This document shows positions 50,401 through 62,400 of a stretch of DNA of 64,000 nucleotides, piece by piece. Both the position numbers and the translations under genes were made by a program. The notes beneath the pieces are model-generated. The model ran no database searches, was not told the origin of the DNA, and worked only from the letters and a program-made list of their open reading frames with translations. The stretch is from Morinoia aosen (taxonomy: Eukaryota > Arthropoda > Malacostraca > Amphipoda > Talitridae): the NCBI GenBank assembly GCA_030386875.1, contig CM059575.1, positions 19,802,293 to 19,866,292 of the forward strand, written 5' to 3'. How positions within the stretch are numbered: the first letter of the stretch is position 1; the number at the start of each line of letters is the position of its first letter.

Positions 50401-53400
50401 TCGGGTAATCGCCACCGCAAGTAGTGGCAAATTTGTAGGATTTGATTATTTCATTTCACGGTGCATATTTTATGAGATCATGACAACCTATTTTGATATT
50501 AAGCAATAAAAATAATGAAAATTAAAAAATCTACATAAATGAAACGTGCTCTTCTCCAGTGGTTCACATGGCCAGAGCTGTTTGGGTTCTACGGCAACTC
50601 AGCAGGCACGTACATCATCAGCTACTTCTTCTACATCATCTGGTCCCTGGTGTTTGCCACCCTCACCGCCTCTCTCGTGATGATGTTTGCGCCCTACGCC
50701 TGCGCCTCGGGCATACCTGAGGTGAGCCTAGAGCTTCTGTCACACATCCTCCACTGCTGCTTTGAGGTTTATCAAAACTCTGTCGGGCAAATCAGTTTCA
50801 TTTTTGTCAACATTTCAATTTCTTATGGGTTACTGTGAGCGAATGTTATAATGTCTTCCCTTCAAGTTTGGAAGGGGACTTTGTGGTATTTACGATATAG
50901 CTGCACGGCATTCTAAGGAACTGGAAGCCCCCTTCCTCTAATCTAGATGAATGATACTTATGAGAGACACATGGAGTGACGAACGAAGTCGAGGAGAACG
51001 TGAAATAGTAGAGCTGTATCACAAGAGTGACGAGTCAGAGTGAGCAGTAGTTATTCTGGAGTATAGTCTATATAAAGCGATGTTCGATGGAGGACATTGA
51101 TTTATGTTTAGACAGGTTTGTGTAGGTATACAATTAATATAAAATTTATATTTAAGATATGTGTGTAAGTTTCGTTTTGCTGTGTGAGTTTATTTTTAAA
51201 AATGATACATTGAATTGAAACTAAACTTTTTTGGGAGAAAAGAAAGAAATAGTTTGTGAATTATTTATTCATTCGTTTCAGTTTTTCTGTTAGAGATAAG
51301 TAGTTTGAGTTAGATGAGAATTTAGTTCCTGTTTTTATCATGTTCCATTTTTTTTTAGCTCGAAGCGCACTTTATTGGTGCGCATTAGCTTTAAAAAAAC
51401 TACACTTGGAAACCATTCATGCAGATCAAAACGATATTGAGTGGCTTCATCATCAGAGGATATTTGGGCAAGTGGACCCTCCTAATAAAGAGCATCGGTA
51501 TGATCATGGCGGTGTCCTCGGGACTGTCGCTGGGCAAGGAAGGCCCGCTTGTCCACGTCGCCTGTTGCATAGGTCAGTTCTTCTCTCTGCTGGAGAGAGC
51601 TTAGCTTTTCGTTCATGAGATGTAGAGTTCCTGTGGAAACTATTCATCCATAGATAGGAACCATACTCAAAATGAGTCATCTCGAACTGAGTTTGTGCTT
51701 TGGGGAGGGATGCTCGGAAGACGTTCAGTTACGCCCGATTTTATTCACGTTTTTTATCACGTTACAGTGCCTACAGAGGTATGAAAGGAATTAGTATTGC
51801 AAAAACCATTCCCTCTACCTCGGTACAGCGCTTGTTTTGAACACTTTTAGACTCGAACATAGCTCGAGTTGAGCTCTAAAATTAAGACGCTTCAACTAAA
51901 TAGTTATTTTGCTCCCTAGGTGAAAATTTTTTATTGGTGTTAGCCTTTTCTGTTTAAAAATTGCATCCATTATTAACTAGAAATGAAATAATTCTTACGT
52001 TGCCTTTACAGGTAACGTGTTATCGTACCTGTTCCCCAAATACGGCCGCAACGAGGCCAAAAAGCGCGAGATTTTATCTGCCTCTGCCGCCGTGGGAGTG
52101 TCGGTGGCGTTCGGGGCACCCATTGGAGGTGTGCTCTTCAGTCTGGAAGAGGTGAGGCCGTAGTGTTCGTCCCTATGAAACTCTACTGAATTTCTCAAGT
52201 GTAATGCCTCGATTCCTGGATATCCTGTCTGATGTGTGGATGTTAGGTGTTGAGTGTTCAGTTCCATATTTCATATCTTTATATGGTAACTGTGGCAGAA
52301 TGAATTGAAATCTACGCTTTAATACCAGTTATATCCTACTTCAGTGTTCAAGTTTTAAATGGACTGAAAATTTATTGAAAAGTGCCCTCATCTGGCTTTG
52401 GTTGTTAAGCATGATTAAAAATGCAGCTTGTGGCCAGAGATAGGTCACCTGCATTATGGAAATCTTCGTGAACCACCAAGCAATTAACGTGTTAATGGAG
52501 TTGACATTGTAGATAAGGTTGCTAGCACTTATGATAATATTTAACCCAGCTTTGGTCTGGACCTAGTGACCTATCTAACGTTTTAGCTTAAGAGAATTTA
52601 GTGCAAGAAGAGGGAGAGAGAAAGAATCCTACCTCATTTTGGCCTACGCAATTCATTGAAAGTTACCACGCGGACTAAACAAACTAATTTGGAGATTCTA
52701 CTTCCCACAAAAGACCAGTTATGTAGTAGGAGTATAACCTCTACTCAGAGGTTCAGTGATGAGCTTGAAGCATTTTACGTTACACTCTTTCTACAGGAAA
52801 CCCATTCTGAGGCATATAATTTTGTATGGGGTATTTAATTACGGCTCTTACGATCATTTGCTTGTTATGAGCACCATAATTGTCATACTCAAGTATGTTT
52901 GTAGCTTTTACCTGTCTGAATGTGAGGCTCAGCTAATGAGAACGAAGACAATGGACACCTTTCACTATTCAGTTTGCAATTGATCGAAGGTAGGCGTTAC
53001 ATGCTTCACATTCATATGAGAGCTGTGGTAGTATAAGAGCTGTCATGTAGTAAGTATGTACAATGTTTTAAAAATGTACACGCTGATCTTACCTCAGTTT
53101 AGATAATTGAACCAGCTCGAGTGGCTGAGAAATGTTTGTAGTCTTGTATGACTCAGTGCACTACGCTTCTCAGTCACAAATGCTACCTGCGTCATGAATC
53201 ATGCGCCCTATTATGAACTCAGAAATGCAACAGGGTAAACCCACGTCGTGCTTTGCTGTGAAGGAGACGTCGGAAAGACGCAGGCGTGTGACAATGAATG
53301 ATGGTTGGTTATTTGACTATAAAGGGGGTGAGTCTTTTTCTCATGTCGGCTAGTCATCTTTGGTAGAGGGACTGGATTTTGGTGAGTAGATAGATCTATA

Positions 53401-56400
53401 GCTATACGAGGCCTGTCGAAAAAGTATCCGACCTTAATTTTTCCCGCGCAAAGTAGTGATTCTAAGGCGGCGCCACTGTGCACGGTGGAAGGAGGAATCT
53501 TAATGCGCATGCTTGACTTTTTTCACCGCATTCACTTGGGCCAGTCACTGGCTGGTGGTCGCCAAGTAAGGTGCTGTTCTAAGTATTTGTCGGATTTAGT
53601 TTTCTTGCAAGATGACTGAACGAATTGAGCAAAGACACTGCATCAAATTTTGTCAAAAGCTTGGTGATTCTCAAATTGAAACAATTCGTAAGATTCAGCA
53701 GGTGTTTGGGGAAGATGCTATGGGTGTAACACAAAACCCAGAAACAAAAAGACAGTCATCCCAATGGAAGCATCCCGAGTCTCCAAGGCCGAAGAAAGCG
53801 CGGCAGGTGCGAAGCAAAATCAAGGTGATGCTGACTGTTTTCTTTGATGTCCGTGGAATTGTGCATCACGAATACGCACCGGAAGGACAAACAGTGACAA
53901 AGGAGTACTATCAGGATGTTCTCCGGCGACTTCGTGATGCAGTTCGGCGCAAAAGACCAGACATGTGGACTGCGAACAACTGGCACTTGCATCACGACAA
54001 CGCGCCCGCACATTCATCCCATTTGATCCGCAATTTCTTGGCCAAACATGGAATTACGACCGTTCGCCAACCTCCCTACTCTCCAGACCTGGCTCCTTGC
54101 GACTTCTGGTTGTTTCCAAAATTGAAGACACCACTGAAAGGATCCTGTTTTGAGAGTAGAGAAGAGATAATGCGGAACGCGACGACAGAGCTGAACACCA
54201 TTCCAAAAGAAGACTTCCAGAGGTGTTTCCGGCAGTGGAAGGATCGGTGGGCTAAGTGTGTGGAAGCACAAGGAGCCTACTTTGAAGGGGATTAGGGTCC
54301 CAACCCCGTCAGGTTGTTGAAGTATTTTTTCTGGCCAAAGGTCGGATACTTTTTCGACAGGCCTCGTATGGTACTGTAACTGAACACTCACCTGTATATT
54401 AATGTCACTTCTGTCGCAGGTGTCTTACTACTTCCCCCTGAAAACCCTGTGGCGCTCGTTCTTTGCTGCGCTAGTGGCAGCATTTGTAGTGCGCTCTATT
54501 AATCCATTCGGCAACGAGCACTCCGTCCTCTTCTACGTCGAGTACAGCAAGCCTTGGATCTTCATTGAGCTCGTGCCTTTCATTTTACTCGGAGTTATTG
54601 GTGTAAGTGATAACAATCTATATATCAATACACTTGAAACTAAGTTCTTGTGTAACGCTCATCAGAGTTAGCGGTATCATGTATACCGAATTTCTATGTG
54701 TTACGTTTAAAGATTGCCTTTACATGCATTGATATGATAGGATAAGATAAGAGAGGTTAGGTTAGGATTCGATAGGTTAGGTAATGTTGATATTTTTCAC
54801 GGGTTCACGGTTTTATTGTGTGACATATTATCAGGATAGCTTCGGATAGGATAGATTAGTATATGTTAGGTCAGGATGGGTTAGGTTAGAATATGTTATG
54901 TTAGAGTTTGTTAAGTAATGTTGACCAAATTCTTTCACGGGTCAAGACTTATTGGTATTTTTATCTGCAATAGGTTTGAAGCTACATTTTACTGACATTG
55001 TATATTGCATGTAAAGTTATTATAAAATATATTTGTTTTTATGTTCAATGTCAGTCGTTTGATAGTAAAATTTTCTAATCGTTACCGCGTATTCACAGCT
55101 GTTTAACTGATGTGTTTTTGCAACCATATTCAAATTTAGACTCAGTTCCAGACTGCACAGTTATATCTAACTTACTATCACTATGACTTCGAGTTGTAGT
55201 CAATGTAGCTATTTGAGCCTTGCATTGAAGGACCCGACCCATATATGAGCCGTTTTTGACCTGCACAACTACTGAGAGGTTTAATTATATCCATTCATGC
55301 TGTTGGTTTTTACCTCGTCATTTACGGACCGTTTGATGCGCTACAGGGCCTGATCGGGATGGCGTTCATCAGAGCAAACATCTGGTGGTGCGGGTTCCGC
55401 AAGAGCAGCCGCCTGGGGCAGTACCCTCGCCTGGAGGTGGCTGTGGTGACCCTCATCACCGCCCTGCTCGCCTACCCCAACCCCTACACCCGCATGGACA
55501 CCAGCAACCTCATCTACATGCTCTTCTCGCAGTGTGGAGCTGCAAATAATGATGCGCTCTGGTCAGTCAAGTTGGGTGTGATGCGCTCTGCTACAATGTA
55601 GTAGCGGTGCTGAAATGGCATAGCTTACTTGTGGGTTGTGATGTTTAGTCAGGGTTTATAAACAGCTGTAGCTTTGTTAGTAGTGTTATTGTGTGACATG
55701 GTGTTGCTAAAATTACCTTGCTGGCTTGTTCAGTCATAGTTTATAAGAGCATTTTGATCACTAAGAGCGATACAACTATTGTGTATAGGATTTCGCATTG
55801 TATAGGATATAGGATTTCGCACTACTATGGCAAAGATGCGAGGTCCTGAGCTGAAGGTTAGGTAGCTCTACCTTTCATTGAAATATAATAGGTTTTTGTT
55901 TTCTTACGGATCTTCTTTTTTCGTTTAATACTGTTTTTTTCCCTGTTACGATCTTCTTTATTTTTACCTTGTTTCATAAATTATAGCAGTTTTGATGTTT
56001 CTATGTGCTGCCGAGTGTGAGGACAGGCCTTGTACACAGATTCCCTACTTCTTAATTCCATTCATAATTCCTAAATGGAGTTTTTCTTTCTCTCTCTTCG
56101 GAATACCTTTTTTCAGGGAGGCCTAAACTAAATTGAAATGTAATCAAAAGAGTCGTTTAGTCTTTTGGTGCTGATTTTGAGTGATGCTTTGCACCATTAA
56201 TGTATTTTTCATACTGGGGATATTACACTGCATCTGTTATCGTAAGCTGAGGAGAGTCGTGGTAAGATTATGCGTAGTTCCGATTTGTACTCATTTGTGT
56301 GGGAAATATTTAGCTATTGAGTTTCTTCTTCTATTACGTTCTGTCCTGATAACTTTAAGCTTTAGATTTCAATAATCTGTAGTGCTCTAATCATGTGCAA

Positions 56401-59400
56401 CATTGAACAAAATAAATTTTTACAGCGATTACCAACGCAACTTCACAAACGTGAATTCTGCCATCGAGACGGCTGCCGCAGGGCCTGGCGTACTGCAGGC
56501 CATATGGCTGCTTGCCCTCGCTCTTATTTTCAAGGTACAATTTCATGGATGCATTTGCTAATTTTCAAACATCAGTTATGTTTAGGAGGTGAATTTCATT
56601 AGAAGTCCTTGGTCTGTTGTGATGTCACTCAAAAAATTATGTAACTGCGCAAAACTTGACTAAACTCGTTCCATTGAAATCCTAAGACTTCAATGTTTTA
56701 GTTGTTCTTTAAATACACGAGACATCAATCAGGTTCCAGTGTCATAAGTGCAGTAGCGGTATGAAACCCATACAATTTTAATGCAAAATATCTATTTGCG
56801 TCATGTTACGTTTAAACTTCCTTGTACTGTCGTCTTGGGAAAATTGGTGGTGCTGTTGATTTAGAGTGGTAGAGCCTATCTCCTGTTTACTGTACCGCGC
56901 TTCTCAATGTTCTATTTTTCCCTTTTCAAAGCCAACTTTGATGCATTGTCACTCATGTTGTTCAAATGGCATGAATAGTTTACCTATTTTGTGTTAAAAA
57001 GTCTTGTTACAGCAAAAAAATATTAGCGTACGTGTTGGTGCACAGCCACTAGTGACAGGGGGACTATTTATGTACAATGTGAAAAAAGACACTGTGCTTT
57101 TTCACAGTGCTTTCTCTTCATCACATACCACAAGCTAGCCAAATTTCTGTTCACAAAGAGGTCGTTCGTTTGCACTTACAAGAGAGTTTAATGAGAAGAG
57201 AGTCAGCGCGGAAAAGAATATTCTGTTTTTCCAGAAAAAATGTTCTTCTGAATACGATTCAACATAAGCGCAGTAGAAGGATCTGAAAATGTCAGCTCGA
57301 TGTGATTATCATCTCTAAACAGCCTGAGCTATGCTCCTGGACATGGTAACAACACGGCCCCCAACCGCTCGCTCCACCAAAACACATTCACAGGCACCAA
57401 TCCACAATGAAATTGATATGCGGCTAAGAAGCCCATGCTCATATTGAGGTCATGAAAAAGAACCTGCTTGAATTTTACAAACAATTTAATTATTGGAAAT
57501 TGGAGTAATGATGTTCAGGGGGTGGCCCATAGACCGTTTTTCATTACAGGGAAGTGTCTCGATGTGGTGTGCGATAAATGCTGTTCAAAACCCCGTGTGT
57601 TGGTTCGGAGTGCTTATATTAATTAATGGCAGGGGCAGGGGTAGACTGTATTTTAGTTTCATTGTTCATAAGTTCTTAGTGTATATTTTTGTTGCGGTAC
57701 ACCTTAAGATGTGTGGTAGTCGTAATGCCACAAATTATTATGAGGTGTCTTCCAAAGGGGTATAAAATTGGAGTTTGAAAGCTGAAATATTTGAGGGTTT
57801 TTAAGTACATTTTCATTCAATGCTTGAAAATTTTGGTTTACACCAATAATTATTCGAAGTCATTTTCTACTTGTCAGGTTTATTGCTCATTCTATCATTA
57901 TCTCCCATTCAGAACACTTGCCTTCTTAGTACATAGTATATCCCCTCAGGGGGATACAATTATTGTATCTATGGGAATTCGCGCTCCCAGGGAGACAATG
58001 CGAGTGCCCGAACTGAGAGTTAGGTAGGCTTTCTGTTTTGTTGAAATAAAATGTTTTTGTTATGTTAAGGACCACCTTTTTTCGGTTGACTGCTGTCCTG
58101 TTTTTCAGCACCTACTTCTTTCTTCTTCAACTTTGGTCTTGTTTCATAATCTTCTTTCACAACTTTCTGTTTCTATGCCCTTTCTGCGTAGATTCTGCGT
58201 TTCCTTAACTCCATACTAAATGGTGTCTTCCTCCTTCCTCTCTTTAGATTGCATTTGTTGCTGCGGGTCACGAGGCTAAAACTAACGACTAATCTAATTT
58301 AGTACATAGTATATTTTATTTGTATATGAAACTCTCTCCTCACTTGCATTTCAGCTGACGGTCACGGTGTTCACGTTCGGCATCAAGGTGCCGTGCGGTC
58401 TGTTCATCCCTTCTCTTGCCATGGGCGCCATTGTGGGGCGCATTGTCGGAGTCGCTATGGAGCAGCTCGCGTAGTGAGTGGCGCGCCGTCCGCTCTGCGC
58501 TAGGTCTATTTCTTATTTCGTTTTCTCATGTGGTGACTACTGGACCTGGACCTTCTAGAATCCCATTCATTCTCTCATGTGGTGACTACTGGACCTGGAC
58601 CTTCTAGAATCCCATTCATTCTCTCATGTGGTGACTACTGGACCTGGACCTTCTAGAATCCCATTCATTTTCTCATGTGGTAACTACTGGACCTGGACCT
58701 TCTAGAATCCCATTCATTCTCTCATGTAGTGACTGCTGGACCTGGACCTTCTAGAATCCCATTCATTTTCTCATGTGGTGACTACTGGACCTGGACCTTC
58801 TAGAATCCCATTCATTCTCTCATGTGGTAACTACTGGACCTGGACCTTCTAGAATCCCATTCGTTCTCCCATGTGGTGACACCTGGACCGTCTAGAATCC
58901 CATTCATTCTCTCATGTGGTGACTACTGGACCTGGACCTTCTAGAATCCCATTCATTCTCTCATGTGGTAACTACTGGACCTGGACCTGGACCTTCTAGA
59001 ATCTCATTCATTCTCTCATGTGGTGACTGCTAGGCTGGGGCCTTCTTGAATTACATTCATTCTCTGGTGTGGTGACTACTAGATCAGGACCTCCTAGAAT
59101 TCCATTCATTCTTTTGTGTGGTGACTGCTAGGCTGGGGCCTTCTAGAATTATAAGTATCCTAAATTATAATTATTAATCATGATGTTGTACTAGAGCATT
59201 TTTGCTTTCGTGATGAGTTGCTATTGAAGCTATGTTATTTGGTCACATGGCTTCAATTTGGAATAATTTAAAATTCTAAATGTGTTGATAAGTGGCCCAC
59301 TGGTGCTTTTTCTTAAGTAATAATATGAAAATACTCTCCGAGGGACCAGGCGGGAGGTTGAAGTTCATTACATTGAAATTAATTTTACTCTAGCTGAGAA

Positions 59401-62400
59401 ATAAGTGATATGCCATTAATCCTTTCAAAAATCGGTTAAGGAAGCGTTTGTACTACTCTCTATTTGCTGGGGTCCTCATTTATGTTATAAAGCCCTATGA
59501 TTTCCATGTGTTTTGGGCTGGAATTGTATCGAACTTTATGCAATCTAACCAACAGTATCCTAGCATTTAGTAAAACATGCGTCCTCTCACAGTGTAACAG
59601 CACGCGTCCTCTCACAGTGTAACAGCACGCGTCCTCTCACAGTGTAACAGCACGCGTCCTCTCACAGTGTAACAGCACGCATGCTCTCACAGTGTAACAG
59701 CACGCATGCTCTCACAGTGTAACAGCACGCATGCTCTCACAGTGTAACAGCACGCATGCTCTCACAGTGTAACAGCACGCATGCTCTCACAGTGTAACAG
59801 CACGCATGCTCTCACAGTGTAACAGCACGCATGCTCTCACAGTGTAACAGCACGCATGCTCTCACAGTGTAACAGCACGCATGCTCTCACAGTGTAACAG
59901 CACGCATGCTCTCACAGTGTAACAGCACGCATGCTCTCACAGTGTAACAGCACGCATGCTCTCACAGTGTAACAGCACGCATGCTCTCACAGTGTAACAG
60001 CACGCATGCTCTTACAGTGTAACAGCACGCATGCTCTCACAGTGTAACAGCACGTATGCTCTCACAGTGTAACAGCACGCATGCTCTCACAGTGTAACGC
60101 AGCCAGTTGAGTGCACATATAAATTTGGCGGTTGCCGTGCAGTCACTACCCGGAGTGGCCGGTGTTTGCGGGGGAGTGCAGCACAGGCGACAACTGCATC
60201 ACGCCCGGCCTCTACGCCATGGTGGGGGCCGCCGCTGTGCTGGGGGGCGTCACCAGGATGACAGGTGCTCCACTTACGAATGCCTGGTTTATAATTCTCG
60301 CGCAGCCATTTAGGTCTTTTTTAACTATAACTACGGCTGTAGTGAACATCTCTTGGAATTCTTGTCCAACACTTGAGGTTTTCATTGTGATAACTTCGTG
60401 GCTGTAGTGAACATCGTGGTAATTGCTCCTCTGTTTACTTGAGGAATTTAACTTAGTTGTATATATCTTGCGTTGGTTGAGATCAGTTCCTGAAGGTATT
60501 TTCAGAAGTATTTGTATACGTTGGCCCATGATTTTTTGGTATTTACTATTCTTCTTGTACTGATGGGAGACGAGGTATCTTAACTATTTATTTGTTATGT
60601 GTGGGTGTGTGTGTGTTTACGTAAATTACGTCTAGTTTACCTGAAGAACTCTACCAAACGTCATAAACCTTCATGTAGTTTATTTTATAGGTTCAGTTTA
60701 ACCATGGTATGAGATATAATTTTGTGAATGTCACGGTGCATGGAGAGGCCGGAGCAGAGGTGTTATTAATAGTTACAGCGGTATTATCGTTGCATTTATG
60801 TTTAGCTTAATTCTTAAGTGGGGAATACCATGGAGATCTGTAATGATGAAGTTGAAGTCTTGGCAACACGATCAAAGTTCTGCTTACATTTGAGGTTCTA
60901 TTCTTCATTAGCGCGAGGAGGATCAGTGTCGATGGCTGTTGGACGAACTTATGCCTTCTTCGAACTTGTGTTCATTTTTGTAGCAAATTTTGTCAATTTT
61001 AATCCATATCATTTAATGAATGATGAACATTTTAAAGTTTATGACTTTCGTTTTACTTTTTTTTTTGCATAATTATACTTGCGGCATTTGTTATTTCATG
61101 TTACTCGATTGTATATAATGCAAAAGTTTTACAAAGCTTTCTTGCAGTAATGGTTTATTTCTAAGTATCGCAGCTTCATATTGTAAACTTAATTACAATA
61201 CACTGAGTAATATGTCCAATCTAGGGAAAGGTGTTCAGTAGATCATGGCAGCATCAGGTGTGTTAAGTTGACCATCATCTTGCACCGTCTCTTGATTTCT
61301 TCAGCATTTCTTTGTTACCAACATCCATATTTTCTCATTAATAACGTACGAGTATGTCTGTGTTCTCTGGTTAATTTTTTTCATGCGTAAACACTCGTCT
61401 TTCTGTTTACTTTTTTATCGCTCTTCCTCATCACTTTTATCTTGTTTCATGAACGTCTTTCTTAGCTTACTGTTTTTATGCGCTATGTGCGTAGATTCCG
61501 CGTTTCCTTAACTCCATACTAGATGGTGCCTACGTCCTTCCTCTTTGAACATCTTTGTTGTGGTAAAGGAAGGCTAAAACTATCATATAATCAATCATTG
61601 ACATGTCCAGTGTCGCTGGTGGTGATCATGTTCGAGCTGACGGGCGGCGTACGGTACATCGTGCCGCTGATGGCTGCAGTGATGGCGAGCAAGTGGGTGG
61701 GTGACGCCTTCGGCCGCATGGGCATCTATGATGCGCACATCACCCTCAATGGGTACCCCTTCCTCGACCCCAGAGAAGAGTTCACCCACACAACCTTAGC
61801 GCAAGACGTCATGCAACCCAGGTTTGCGCTTGCGTTTGAGGTCACGTAAACTGGTTTAGGTTTTATATCGTAGATGATAATGTAGTGACGTGCTACGGGT
61901 GAAGTAAACTTGCCGAAGAGTAAATGCAGTTCAAAATGTAATCCATGCATAAAGTTTTTCTGAGGAATTTGATCTTGGCATTGCATTTCGATGCTAATTT
62001 ATGACTAAATGCAATTTTAACCGCAGTGTAACTAATATGATTGGGGGGGTTTGTTTGATGGCATTGATTTCCCTGTATTGTTGAGCCTAAACCCAAACAC
62101 ACTCCTACTTTTTCTGATCATGAAAGTGTTGCTGAAGCTGACTCACTGCGTGTCCGTCTTTGGGATACTGTGTATTTTGTGCAGTTTGCATACTGGACAG
62201 ATCGTGACGATTATTTACTGCTACGGTCGTCAACATCAATTATCTAACATGCGTGGCAATTCGTGTGAAGTGTAATTAGCTCGCTACCTCTTGTTTATGA
62301 TCGGGTGCTGCTGTCAATTTACGTTTTCAGTTGATGTGCTAAACGTCATTACTATTACATAGCATTGCGCAATTTTAGAAGGTTACTTAGTGATGTTGAC

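Noticed and set aside
54014..54391. 125-codon minus-strand frame in the mariner
   Set aside because: Antisense of the mariner transposase; the same shadow appears in the 4.7-kb copy.
59579..60098. CRISPR-like array
   Set aside because: Direct tandem units with no unique spacers, in a eukaryotic intron.
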